In this document: positions 7,031-13,274 of the stretch, one piece after another | Numbering within the stretch: the stretch's first letter is position 1 | Layout: every line of letters starts with the position of its first letter | Assembly: GCA_900552995.1 (NCBI GenBank) | Contig: USBX01000012.1 | Location: 1 to 13,319, forward strand | DNA: 13,319 bases | Direction: 5' to 3' | Source: an uncultured Collinsella sp. | Lineage (GTDB): Bacteria; Actinomycetota; Coriobacteriia; Coriobacteriales; Coriobacteriaceae | Notes under the pieces: generated by a model | Told to the model about the DNA's origin: nothing | The model's input: the letters and a program-made list of their open reading frames with translations, nothing else | Database searches by the model: none | Translations under genes and position numbers: made by a program

Positions 7031-7958
7031 TATCGGCACCTCCAAGCAGCAGATACAGGATAGCCATACGCACGCAGATACCGGCGTAGACCTGCTCCAG
7101 GATGACGGAGCGTTGCGGGTGGTCGGCCATATAGGAGTCGAACTCGACGCCGCGGTTGATGGGGCCCGGGTGGCAGATGATCGCATCGGGCTTCATGAGC
7201 TTCTCGCGGTCCTTCGTCAGGCCGAAGAGCTTGTGATACTCACGAATGGTCGGGAACGGAGCGCCCTCGAGGCGCTCCTGCTGCACGCGCAGCATGTAGA
7301 CGACGTCCAGCTCGGGGAGTACCGAATCGAGGTCGCTCGTCACGTGGTCGCAGCCCAGGACCTCGGGCGCCGGCGGCAGCAGCGTGCCGGGGGCGACGGC
7401 GTAGGTCTCGCAGCCCATGATCTTAAGGGCGGGGATCAGCGAGCCGCAGACGCGGGAGTGCGCGATATCGCCGACGACGGCGACCTTAAGACCGTGGAAG
7501 TCGCCCTTGTGCTCCCAGATGGTGTACAGGTCGAGCAGGGCCTGCGTGGGATGGTTGTGCTTGCCGTCACCGGCGCAGATGACGCTCGCGGGCGAGTTCT
7601 GCGTGACGATGTAGGGAGCACCGGCGTGCTTATCGCGCACGACGATGCAGTCGATCTTGTAGGCGTTGAGGGTCTCGACGGTGTCGACGAGGCTCTCGCC
7701 CTTGACCGTGGAGGTCGAGGAGCCGCCAAAGTTGAGGCTGTCGGCCGAAAGACGCTTCTCGGCGAGCTCGAAGGAGCTGCGGGTGCGCGTCGAAGGCTCG
7801 TTGAACATGTTGACGATGGTCTTGCCCTTGAGCGTGGGGACCTTCTTGATCGCACGCTCATTGACCTCGGAGAACGCCTTGGCGGTCTCGAGGATGAGCT
7901 TGATGTCCTCTTCGGAGTACTCGGTAATGTCGATCAGGTGCTTATGGTTGAACGCCAC
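7014..7958 (-). CDS. pyrB: Aspartate carbamoyltransferase, catalytic chain
   Basis: 314 residues from the chosen start. Condenses carbamoyl phosphate and aspartate to carbamoyl aspartate, the committed step. The carbamoyl-phosphate site is MFNEPSTRTR; HNHPTQALLDLYT and VGDIAHSRV follow; the aspartate domain ends with CHPGPINRGVE. No pyrI regulatory gene is nearby, as in Gram-positive unregulated enzymes. Start: a GTG at 7970 is in frame, but it is itself part of a full Shine-Dalgarno GGGAGGTGAG, which is correctly placed for the GTG at 7958, giving MAFNHKHLIDI. With that start the gene begins 4 bases after the pyrR stop; with the other it overlaps pyrR by 8 bases. Confidence 0.96.
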   Translation of the reverse strand: MAFNHKHLIDITEYSEEDIKLILETAKAFSEVNERAIKKVPTLKGKTIVNMFNEPSTRTRSSFELAEKRLSADSLNFGGSSTSTVKGESLVDTVETLNAYKIDCIVVRDKHAGAPYIVTQNSPASVICAGDGKHNHPTQALLDLYTIWEHKGDFHGLKVAVVGDIAHSRVCGSLIPALKIMGCETYAVAPGTLLPPAPEVLGCDHVTSDLDSVLPELDVVYMLRVQQERLEGAPFPTIREYHKLFGLTKDREKLMKPDAIICHPGPINRGVEFDSYMADHPQRSVILEQVYAGICVRMAILYLLLGGADNGLAS

Positions 7959-7962
7959 GGTA

Positions 7963-8547
7963 CTACTCACCTCCCAGCGGCGCGGAGCCCACGTGGGAAC
8001 CCGGCGCGACGTCGTTAATCTCGACAGCGGTGTGGCCGTCTACTTCCTTCATATATAGGTGCACGTTCTCCTCATGCGACGAGGGAACGTTCTTGCCGAC
8101 AAAGTCCGGCGAGATGGGGAGCTCGCGGTGGCCGCGGTCAACGAGGACTGCCAGCTCGATGCGGCTCGGACGGCCCAGGTCCATAACGGCGTCCAGAGCG
8201 GCGCGAATGGTACGGCCCGTATACAGGATGTCGTCCACCAAAACGACGCGCTTGCCGTCGACGCTAAAGGGAATGTTGGTGGCGTGGATCGCGGGAGCGA
8301 AATTGGTAGCGTAGTCATCGCGGTAGAAGCTGATGTCGAGGCTACCGAGCGGAACGTCGACGCCCTCGATCTCCTTGATCTCCTCGGCGAGCTTCTTTGC
8401 CAGAAGGTCGCCGCGCGTGACGATGCCGACCAGAGCGAGGTCTTCACAGCCCTCGTTGCGCTCGAGAATCTCGTGCGCGATGCGGGTCATCGCTCGATTG
8501 ACGGCGGTCTCGTCCATGATGACCGCCTTGGGGGAAGTCGTGCCCAT
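7963..8547 (-). CDS. pyrR: PyrR: pyrimidine operon attenuation regulator / uracil phosphoribosyltransferase
   Basis: 194 residues, slightly longer than Bacillus PyrR. In Firmicutes PyrR binds leader RNA when UMP is high and promotes termination, and has weak UPRTase activity. Visible motifs: MTRIAHEILERN (20-31, region of RNA-contacting residues), GIVTRGDLLAK, the PRPP-binding loop VVLVDDILYTGRT (101-113), and VDRGHRELPISPDFVGKN. The ATG at 8547 has GGAAGGAG 4 bases upstream. It is the first gene of the pyr operon and sits right behind an attenuator-like leader, consistent with autoregulation. Alternative: in some actinobacteria PyrR acts on translation initiation instead. Confidence 0.95.
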   Translation of the reverse strand: MGTTSPKAVIMDETAVNRAMTRIAHEILERNEGCEDLALVGIVTRGDLLAKKLAEEIKEIEGVDVPLGSLDISFYRDDYATNFAPAIHATNIPFSVDGKRVVLVDDILYTGRTIRAALDAVMDLGRPSRIELAVLVDRGHRELPISPDFVGKNVPSSHEENVHLYMKEVDGHTAVEINDVAPGSHVGSAPLGGE

Positions 8548-8586
8548 CGATCTCCTTCCTCACATGTCTTGACTGCTGACACAGTC

Positions 8587-8683
8587 AAAAAAATAGATGC
8601 CCGACCGCTTAAAGCGGACCAGACACCCACAGGAAGGACTGCTCTTTGGCAGCTATGTAATTCCATGTGGGTATCTCGTACCC
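8587..8683 (-). promoter_or_regulatory. pyr operon leader attenuator (terminator / antiterminator / anti-antiterminator)
   Basis: Three mutually exclusive stems can be drawn in the minus-strand RNA. Terminator: GGGUGUCUG (8620-8628) pairs with CGGGCAUCU (8595-8603), with an inner CCGCU/AGCGG stem (8605-8617), then A and seven U (8587-8593). Antiterminator: ACGAGATACCCACA (8666-8679) pairs with TGTGGGTGTCTGGT (8618-8631), 12 Watson-Crick pairs, one wobble and one mismatch, consuming the terminator's 5' arm. Anti-antiterminator: GGGTA and TACCC (8669-8673 with 8679-8683) around a CGAGA loop, consuming the antiterminator's 5' arm. This is the logic of PyrR-controlled leaders. I do not see the Firmicute PyrR-binding loop consensus (UCCNGNGAGG), so the ligand and site are inferred from position. 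Confidence 0.75.
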
Positions 8684-8778
8684 CTTTAATGGTCAAGGGA
8701 TAGTGTAGCCAACCTCGAGCTTAATTGCGAGCATAAATACCGAGCAATCCGTAAACGGGCGCAGGCGCTCCATAAACC

Positions 8779-8807
8779 TATATATATTTGTGGGACGAGC
8801 TTGAAAA
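8779..8807 (-). promoter_or_regulatory. Candidate pyr operon promoter
   Basis: On the minus strand TTTTCA (8802-8807) and TATATA (8779-8784) are 17 bases apart, each 4 of 6 to consensus. Initiation near 8772 would give a leader of about 225 bases that includes the attenuator. A nearer -10-like TACACT (8702-8707) has no good -35. Confidence 0.4.
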
Positions 8808-8829
8808 CACACGCACGAGCTGGCATAAT
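8801..8829 (+). promoter_or_regulatory. Predicted rpmB promoter P1
   Basis: TTGAAA (8801-8806) and CATAAT (8824-8829) are separated by exactly 17 bases, each 5 of 6 to the sigma-70-type consensus. Initiation near 8836 would give a leader of about 160 bases before rpmB. Its -35 overlaps the predicted -35 of the divergent pyr promoter. Confidence 0.6.
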
Positions 8830-8935
8830 CCCCTCTGCTGCACGCAAATCGGATCTACGTCCAGGGCCGTAGCGTGGGCACTATCGCCAAAAGAGGAATA
8901 TCTCTGTGTAGATTGCGCACAGGGAGCGACTTCTG

Positions 8936-8944
8936 TGCTATAGT
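8936..8944 (+). promoter_or_regulatory. Predicted rpmB promoter P2 (extended -10)
   Basis: TGCTATAGT is an extended -10 (TG, one base, then TATAGT, 5 of 6). Initiation near 8951 would give a leader of about 48 bases. A TTGCGC upstream is spaced too far (20 bases) to be an ideal -35. The leader then contains a small GCGACA/TGTCGC hairpin (8963-8982) just before the Shine-Dalgarno. Confidence 0.45.
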
Positions 8945-8998
8945 TCAGGCTTGTTTGTTAACGCGACATGTTCGTTTGTCGCCCAAGGAGGGTCAGTT

Positions 8999-9187
8999 AT
9001 GTCCAAAGTTTGCGAAGTTTGCGCTAAGCACCCCGTTGCCGGTCGCTCCATCAGCCACTCTCACCGCGTCACCAACCGTAAGTTCCGCCCCAACATCCAG
9101 CGCGTCTACGTCGTCGTCGATGGTCACCGTCGTAAGATGAACGTTTGCTCCACCTGCCTCAAGTCTGGCAAGGTTGCGCGCTCCTAA
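8999..9187 (+). CDS. rpmB: 50S ribosomal protein L28 (zinc-binding form)
   Basis: 62 residues, typical of L28. Structural protein of the large ribosomal subunit. MSKVCEVCAKHPVAGRSISHSH is the family N terminus; NRKFRPNIQRV is the rRNA-binding core. Two CxxC pairs (C5/C8 and C50/C53) form the zinc ribbon of the C+ type; bacteria with C+ L28 often also carry a zinc-free paralogue elsewhere for zinc shortage. The ATG at 8999 follows AAGGAGG by 8 bases; an upstream in-frame TTG at 8951 lies before that site and is rejected. Single gene with its own promoters and a strong terminator 69 bases downstream. Confidence 0.97.
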   Translation: MSKVCEVCAKHPVAGRSISHSHRVTNRKFRPNIQRVYVVVDGHRRKMNVCSTCLKSGKVARS

Positions 9188-9195
9188 ATAAGGTC

Positions 9196-9780
9196 TTACC
9201 AACAAGTACCTCGGACTCTCCGGGTCAAAGACCTCGCGTTCATATAGAACTTACCAAAGGCGCCCTCCCCTACGGAGGGCGCCTTTTTGCACTCATTGGG
9301 GACAGACTTACATGAGTGTTTGCAGATGTCAAAGGGATCATAGCCCAGCTGATACGCCTTATAGCTTGACCAGCGGTACGCCTCGAGCGAGTCAAGCGCA
9401 CCCTTCACGGGATTGAGATGAATATAGTCGAGCAGCTGCACCGCCTGCGTGTCCGACTCAACCGCGACCCGCGAATAGCGATTGTCAAACAGATGGCCCG
9501 TTCTTCCCGTTTTCCCATTGAAATACTTGGCATACGCCGTCAGCGCGCACTGCATTGCCTTTGAAAGGTTGTCATATGGGTCATCAACCATCAAATGGAA
9601 GTGGTTGTCCATAAGACACCAGGCCAACACCGCCACGTCATGGCACGCAAACCTGTCCGATATGTCCGATAGGAAACGATAGCGGTCGGAATCATCTTCA
9701 AAAATGATCTGTTTGGAGTTACCGCGGTCAAAGACGTGGTAATAGCCGGTGAGCGAAATTTCGCGGGCGCATCGGGGCAT
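9196..9780 (-). CDS. REP-associated tyrosine transposase (RAYT, Y1 family), with read-through C terminus
   Basis: 194 residues as an open frame, of which about 154 are element-encoded. RAYTs are single-strand DNA nucleases/transposases that recognise REP-type hairpins. Seen: TGYYHVFDRGN (11-21), the HUH metal motif NHFHLM (H60, H62), GHLFDNRY (95-102) and the catalytic tyrosine motif YIHLNPV (Y119). All core catalytic residues are intact. The ATG at 9780 follows AAAGGAG; the upstream TTG at 9795 is part of that site. Residues 155-163 are encoded by the terminal inverted repeat and the last 31 by flanking DNA including the rpmB terminator. The original stop may have been lost, or the C-terminal region seen in longer homologues was deleted. 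Activity is uncertain. Confidence 0.8.
   Translation of the reverse strand: MPRCAREISLTGYYHVFDRGNSKQIIFEDDSDRYRFLSDISDRFACHDVAVLAWCLMDNHFHLMVDDPYDNLSKAMQCALTAYAKYFNGKTGRTGHLFDNRYSRVAVESDTQAVQLLDYIHLNPVKGALDSLEAYRWSSYKAYQLGYDPFDICKHSCKSVPNECKKAPSVGEGAFGKFYMNARSLTRRVRGTCW
9256..9288 (+). terminator. rpmB intrinsic terminator
   Basis: GGCGCCCTCC (9259-9268) pairs perfectly with GGAGGGCGCC (9274-9283) around a 5-base loop, extended by AAA/TTT, and followed by TTTTT (9284-9288). The AAA before the stem makes it potentially bidirectional. The RAYT reading frame runs through it from the other side. Confidence 0.95.
9292..9318 (+). repeat. Left 27-bp terminal inverted repeat of the RAYT element
   Basis: Exact reverse complement of 9933-9959. 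The matching hairpin partner found beside the right copy is not present here: the match stops abruptly at 9318, where coding sequence of the transposase begins. Confidence 0.9.
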
Positions 9781-9910
9781 GGTCTCTCCTTTCAAAGCCG
9801 TACAGGCAACACCTAAAAGGAGAGAAGGAACGCGAAATGCTGAGCCTGTGACCTATTTATATCCAATCAGCAACAAAAACAGGCCCAAAACGACAAAATC
9901 GCAAATCGAT

Positions 9911-9959
9911 GTCTGTCCCAAATGAGTGAAACCACTCATGTAAGTCTGTCCCCAATGAG
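9911..9959 (+). repeat. Right REP-like palindromic end of the RAYT element
   Basis: Holds the right 27-bp inverted repeat (9933-9959) plus a second, diverged half: GTCTGTCCCAAATGAG (9911-9926) repeats the later GTCTGTCCCCAATGAG. ATGAGTG (9922-9928) and CACTCAT (9933-9939) form a 7-bp hairpin with a 4-base loop. This is the form of a REP / IS200-type recognition hairpin. Confidence 0.8.
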
Positions 9960-9989
9960 CGGGGCGATGCACTAGCAGATAGTTTTAGT

Positions 9990-10019
9990 TAAAACGCTTC
10001 ATTTTATTGAAGCGTTTTA
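9990..10019. terminator. Perfect 12-bp hairpin between RAYT element and adhE (bidirectional terminator or operator)
   Basis: TAAAACGCTTCA (9990-10001) pairs with TGAAGCGTTTTA (10008-10019) across a 6-base loop. T-runs in both arms mean it could stop transcription from either side and insulate adhE. A separate DNA palindrome GTTTTAGTTAAAAC (9982-9995) shares its left arm, and GTTTTAGT occurs twice (9982 and 10014), so a protein-binding site is also possible. Confidence 0.6.
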
Positions 10020-10062
10020 GTGTGCCTTTTACGGGAATCTTACCGTTTACCGAATTATTTCT

Positions 10063-10071
10063 TGCTATCAT
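10063..10071 (+). promoter_or_regulatory. Predicted adhE promoter (extended -10)
   Basis: TGCTATCAT is an extended -10 with TATCAT 5 of 6 to consensus; the -35 region is weak. Initiation near 10078 gives a leader of about 34 bases ending in AAGGAG 7 bases before the adhE ATG. No Rex-type operator was recognised. Confidence 0.5.
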
Positions 10072-10111
10072 GCTAGACGTAGGGTAAATCTCCGATCGCA
10101 AGGAGACACAA

Positions 10112-12760
10112 ATGGTGAAAAAGTCACCGGAAAACACTACTCCCGCAATTGTGGACAACGTAGAGGCGCTTGAGGCTAAGCTCGCTCAGATGCGAGAGGC
10201 CCAGGCGCTTTTTGCTACGTACACGCAGGAGCAGGTCGACAAGATCTTCTATGAGGCCGCCATGGCCGCCAACAAGGCTCGTATCCCGTTGGCGAAAATG
10301 GCCATCGAGGAGACCGGCCGCGGCGTTCTTGAGGACAAGGTCATCAAGAACCACTACGCCGCAGAGTACATCTACAACGCTTACAAGAACACCAAGACCT
10401 GTGGTGTCCTGGAGCGCGACGAGGCTTATGGCATCACCAAGATCGCCGAGCCCATCGGTATCGTGGGCGCCGTCATCCCGACGACCAACCCCACCTCCAC
10501 TGCGATCTTCAAGACGCTGATCAGCCTGAAGACCCGCAACGCCATCATCATCTCCCCGCACCCGGCTGCCGCCAAGTGCACCATCGCCGCCGCCAAGCTC
10601 GTGCTTGACGCCGCCGTCAAGGCCGGCGCCCCCGAGGGTATCATCGGCTGGGTCGATGTCCCCTCCATCGAGCTGACCAACATGGTCATGCGCGACGTCG
10701 ACATCATCCTCGCCACCGGTGGCCCGGGCATGGTCAAGGCCGCCTACTCCTCGGGCAAGCCCGCCCTGGGCGTTGGCGCCGGTAACACCCCGGTCGTCAT
10801 CGACGACACCGCCGACGTTCTGCTCGCAGTCAACTCCATCATCCACTCCAAGACCTTCGACAACGGCATGATCTGCGCTTCCGAGCAGTCCGTGACCGTC
10901 ATCGACACCATCTATGACCAGGTTAAGGCCGAGTTCCAGAAGCGCGGCTGCTACTTCGTCAAGCAGGGTGCCGAGATGGAGGCCCTGCGTGCCGCCATGT
11001 TCAAGAACGGCGCCCTCGATCACCGCATCCCCGGCATGGCTGCCGCCAAGATCGCCGAGCTCGCAGGCATCGAGGTTCCCGCCAAGACCAAGATCCTGAT
11101 CGCCGAGGTCACCTCCACCGACCCCGCCAAGGAGGAGTTCTCCCACGAGAAGCTCTCCCCGGTCCTGGCCATGTACCACGCCAAGGACTTCCAGGAGGCC
11201 GTCGACAAGGCCGAGCACCTGGTGCTCGCCGGCGGCCCGGGCCACACCGCCTCTCTGTACGTGCACCCCGCCCAGGCCGAGAAGATCAGCCTGTTCGAGC
11301 ACGTCATGAAGGCCTGCCGTATCGTCATCAATACCCCGTCCTCGCACGGCGGCATCGGTGACCTGTACAACTTTGGCATGAAGCCGTCTCTGACCCTGGG
11401 CTGCGGCTCCTGGGGCGGCAACTCCGTCTCCGAGAACGTTGGGGTGAAGCACTTGATCAACGTTAAGACTGTAGCCGAGCGCCGTGAGAACATGCTGTGG
11501 TTCCGCGCTCCCGAGAAGGTCTACTTCAAGAAGGGTTCCACGCCCGTCGCCCTCGACGAGCTCGGTACCGTCATGGGCAAGAAGCGCGCCTTCATCGTCA
11601 CCGACCAGTTCCTCTTCAAGAATGGCAACACCCGCGCCATCGAGGCCAAGCTCGACGAGATGGGCATCGCCCACGACTGCTTCTACGACGTCGAGCCCGA
11701 TCCGTCGCTGCAGTGCGCACGTCGCGGCGCCAAGCAGATGGCTCTCTTTGAGCCGGACGTCATCATCGCCGTCGGCGGTGGCTCCGCTATGGACGCCGGC
11801 AAGATCATGTGGATGATGTACGAGCACCCCGAGTGCAAGTTTGAGGACATGGCCATGGACTTCATGGACATCCGCAAGCGTATCTTCACCTTCCCCGAGA
11901 TGGGCAAGAAGGCCTATTTCGTCGCCGTCCCGACCTCTTCGGGTACCGGCTCCGAGTGCACGCCGTTCGCCATCATCACCGACAAGGAGACCGGCATCAA
12001 GTGGCCGCTCGCCGACTACGCGCTGCTCCCCAACATGGCTATCGTCGACGCCGACAACTGCATGACCGCCCCGCGCGGCCTGACCGCTGCCTCCGGCATC
12101 GACGTCATGACCCACGCCATCGAGTCCTACGTCTCCATCATGGCTTCCGACTACACCAAGGGCCTCTCTGAGCGCGCTGCTAAGCTCGTCTTCGAGAACC
12201 TGCCCTCCAGCTTCACGAACGGCGCCAAGGACCCGCACGCCCGCGAGGAGATGCACAACGCCTCCTGCATGGCCGGTATGGCCTTCGCCAACGCCTTCCT
12301 GGGCCTCAACCACTCCATGGCCCACAAGCTCGGCGCTTTCCATCACCTGCCCCACGGCCTCGCAAACGCCGTCATCCTGACCCGCGTTATGCGCTACAAC
12401 GCCGCCGAGGCTCCCGTCAAGATGGGTACCTTCTCCCAGTATCCTTACCCCAACGCGCTGCACAACTACGCCGAGATGGCCAAGTACTGCGGCATCGAGG
12501 GCAAGGACGACAAGGAGGTCTTCGAGAACTTCATCACGAAGCTCGAGGAGCTCAAGGACTTCATCGGCGTCAAGAAGACCATCGCCGACTACGGTGTTGA
12601 CGAGCAGTACTTCCTCGACACCCTCGACGAGATGACCGAGCAGGCATTCAACGACCAGTGCACCGGCGCTAACCCGCGCTACCCGCTCATGAGCGAGATC
12701 AAGGAGCTCTACCTGGACGCCTACTACGGCCGCGAGCCTCAGGACTACGCCGTTTGCTAG
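10112..12760 (+). CDS. adhE: Bifunctional acetaldehyde-CoA / alcohol dehydrogenase AdhE
   Basis: 882 residues, family-typical. Reduces acetyl-CoA to acetaldehyde and then ethanol, regenerating two NAD+ in anaerobic fermentation. The N-terminal aldehyde dehydrogenase domain (about 1-450) has VGAGNTPVVID and the catalytic thiol in NGMICASEQS (C255). The C-terminal iron-dependent ADH domain (about 465-882) has the NAD motif VGGGSAMDAGK, PTSSGTGSE, and the iron ligands D664, H668, H734 and H748, in DVMTHAIESYV and HSMAHKLGAFHHLPHG. Both active sites are intact. In the family it polymerises into cytosolic spirosomes. The coding sequence is strongly biased to C-ending codons, suggesting high expression. 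Single-gene unit: own promoter before it, hairpin after it. Confidence 0.98.
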   Translation: MVKKSPENTTPAIVDNVEALEAKLAQMREAQALFATYTQEQVDKIFYEAAMAANKARIPLAKMAIEETGRGVLEDKVIKNHYAAEYIYNAYKNTKTCGVLERDEAYGITKIAEPIGIVGAVIPTTNPTSTAIFKTLISLKTRNAIIISPHPAAAKCTIAAAKLVLDAAVKAGAPEGIIGWVDVPSIELTNMVMRDVDIILATGGPGMVKAAYSSGKPALGVGAGNTPVVIDDTADVLLAVNSIIHSKTFDNGMICASEQSVTVIDTIYDQVKAEFQKRGCYFVKQGAEMEALRAAMFKNGALDHRIPGMAAAKIAELAGIEVPAKTKILIAEVTSTDPAKEEFSHEKLSPVLAMYHAKDFQEAVDKAEHLVLAGGPGHTASLYVHPAQAEKISLFEHVMKACRIVINTPSSHGGIGDLYNFGMKPSLTLGCGSWGGNSVSENVGVKHLINVKTVAERRENMLWFRAPEKVYFKKGSTPVALDELGTVMGKKRAFIVTDQFLFKNGNTRAIEAKLDEMGIAHDCFYDVEPDPSLQCARRGAKQMALFEPDVIIAVGGGSAMDAGKIMWMMYEHPECKFEDMAMDFMDIRKRIFTFPEMGKKAYFVAVPTSSGTGSECTPFAIITDKETGIKWPLADYALLPNMAIVDADNCMTAPRGLTAASGIDVMTHAIESYVSIMASDYTKGLSERAAKLVFENLPSSFTNGAKDPHAREEMHNASCMAGMAFANAFLGLNHSMAHKLGAFHHLPHGLANAVILTRVMRYNAAEAPVKMGTFSQYPYPNALHNYAEMAKYCGIEGKDDKEVFENFITKLEELKDFIGVKKTIADYGVDEQYFLDTLDEMTEQAFNDQCTGANPRYPLMSEIKELYLDAYYGREPQDYAVC

Positions 12761-12777
12761 TTTTAGCACGGTTTTTA

Positions 12778-12816
12778 ACGGCGGGGGTGCACGGGTGTTT
12801 CACACACCCCCGCCGT
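12778..12816 (+). terminator. Hairpin after adhE, probable terminator
   Basis: A perfect 12-bp G/C-rich stem (12778-12789 with 12805-12816, CGGCGGGGGTG against CACCCCCGCCG) around a 15-base loop, 17 bases after the adhE stop. It is followed by CGCTTCTATCG, a poor T-tract, so termination may be partial and allow some read-through into the next gene, which starts 33 bases later. Confidence 0.65.
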
Positions 12817-12848
12817 CGCTTCTATCGCATCGTTGAAAGGATGCAACC

Positions 12849-13274
12849 ATGCTGCTACCCGATTCCAAGACCGAGCTCGTCCGCCGTGGCAACAAGGTCG
12901 TTTACGACCTGGGCGACAAGATCGTCAAGGTCTTTAACGAGACCAAGCCTGTCTCCGACGTGTTCAACGAGGCTTTGAATCTTGCCCGCATCAATGAGTG
13001 CGGCATCCGCAGCCCCAAGGCGCTCGAGGTTTCCCAGCTCGAGAACGCCAACGGCTGGGCGCTCGTGACCGAGAAGGTTCCGGGCACCACCCTTGCCGAG
13101 AAGATGACTGCCGAGCCCCAGCGCTTTGGTGAGTACCTCGAGATGTTCGTCGACCTCCAGATCGAGATCCACGGTTACACCTCCCCGCTGCTCAACCGTC
13201 AGCGCGACAAGTTCGCCCGCATGATCGACAGCCTTGATCAGCTCAATGCCACCACGCGCTACAACCTTCAGGAG
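12849..13274 (+). CDS. Aminoglycoside-phosphotransferase/choline-kinase-like protein, N-terminal part (cut by contig end)
   Basis: 142 codons, open to the adapter junction. The start MLLPDSKTELVRRGNKVVYDLGDKIVKVFNE looks like the beta-strand N-lobe of APH-fold kinases, with a probable ATP-anchoring lysine in KIVKVF and a following helix (SDVFNEALNLARINECGIRSPKALEVSQ). Next comes the hinge strand GWALVTEKVPGTTLAEKM, as in small-molecule kinases of this superfamily. The catalytic HxD and DFG-like motifs would lie beyond the end, so substrate and activity cannot be judged; resistance should not be assumed. The ATG at 12849 follows GAAAGGA by about 7 bases; an overlapping ATG at 12841 is in another frame. 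Residues beyond 13274 (LSLIHISEPTRH) are adapter. Confidence 0.65.

Larger units (their letters stand above)
9292..9959 (-). mobile_element. RAYT (IS200-like / REP-associated transposase) element
   Basis: A 668-bp unit bounded by perfect 27-bp inverted repeats at 9292-9318 and 9933-9959, both with the TGGGGACAGACTTACATGAG core, enclosing a Y1 tyrosine-transposase gene. The right end carries a palindromic hairpin (see the repeat entry). No target duplication is seen, as expected for this family. It lies 3 bases past the T-run of the rpmB terminator and before adhE, a neutral intergenic site. Inner sequence between the gene start and the right end (9781-9910) shows a -10-like TATAAA on the minus strand but no clear -35. 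Confidence 0.75.

Noticed and set aside
5666..7063. 465-codon plus-strand frame opposite pyrC, and similar long antisense frames opposite thiI (709-1800) and pyrB (6882-8018)
   Set aside because: All lie opposite well-supported genes with clear motifs and read as low-complexity shadows.
8639..8652. Possible canonical PyrR-binding loop around CTGC/GCAG in the leader
   Set aside because: The stem is only 4 bp and the following AGTCCTTCCTGTGG lacks the GAGG half of the Firmicute consensus; kept only as part of the attenuator.
8487..8696. 69-codon minus-strand frame spanning the pyr leader, as a possible leader peptide
   Set aside because: It runs through the terminator and overlaps the pyrR start in another frame; neither its TTG nor its internal ATG has a Shine-Dalgarno, and no regulatory codon run is evident.
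9988..10071. Rex (NADH-sensing) operator upstream of adhE
   Set aside because: No TTGTGAA-n4-TTCACAA-like site could be found; the palindromes present have a different sequence.
10124..12769. 881-codon open frame antisense to adhE
   Set aside because: It mirrors adhE codon for codon; a high-GC gene with C-ending codons leaves the opposite strand open. The product is low-complexity (Leu/Gly/Val/Asp-rich) with no family features and no independent start signal.
49..13274. CRISPR arrays, tRNA or rRNA genes, toxin-antitoxin or defence genes
   Set aside because: No regularly spaced repeats, no cloverleaf-like segments and no matching proteins were seen; intergenic regions are short and explained by promoters, leaders, terminators and the RAYT element.
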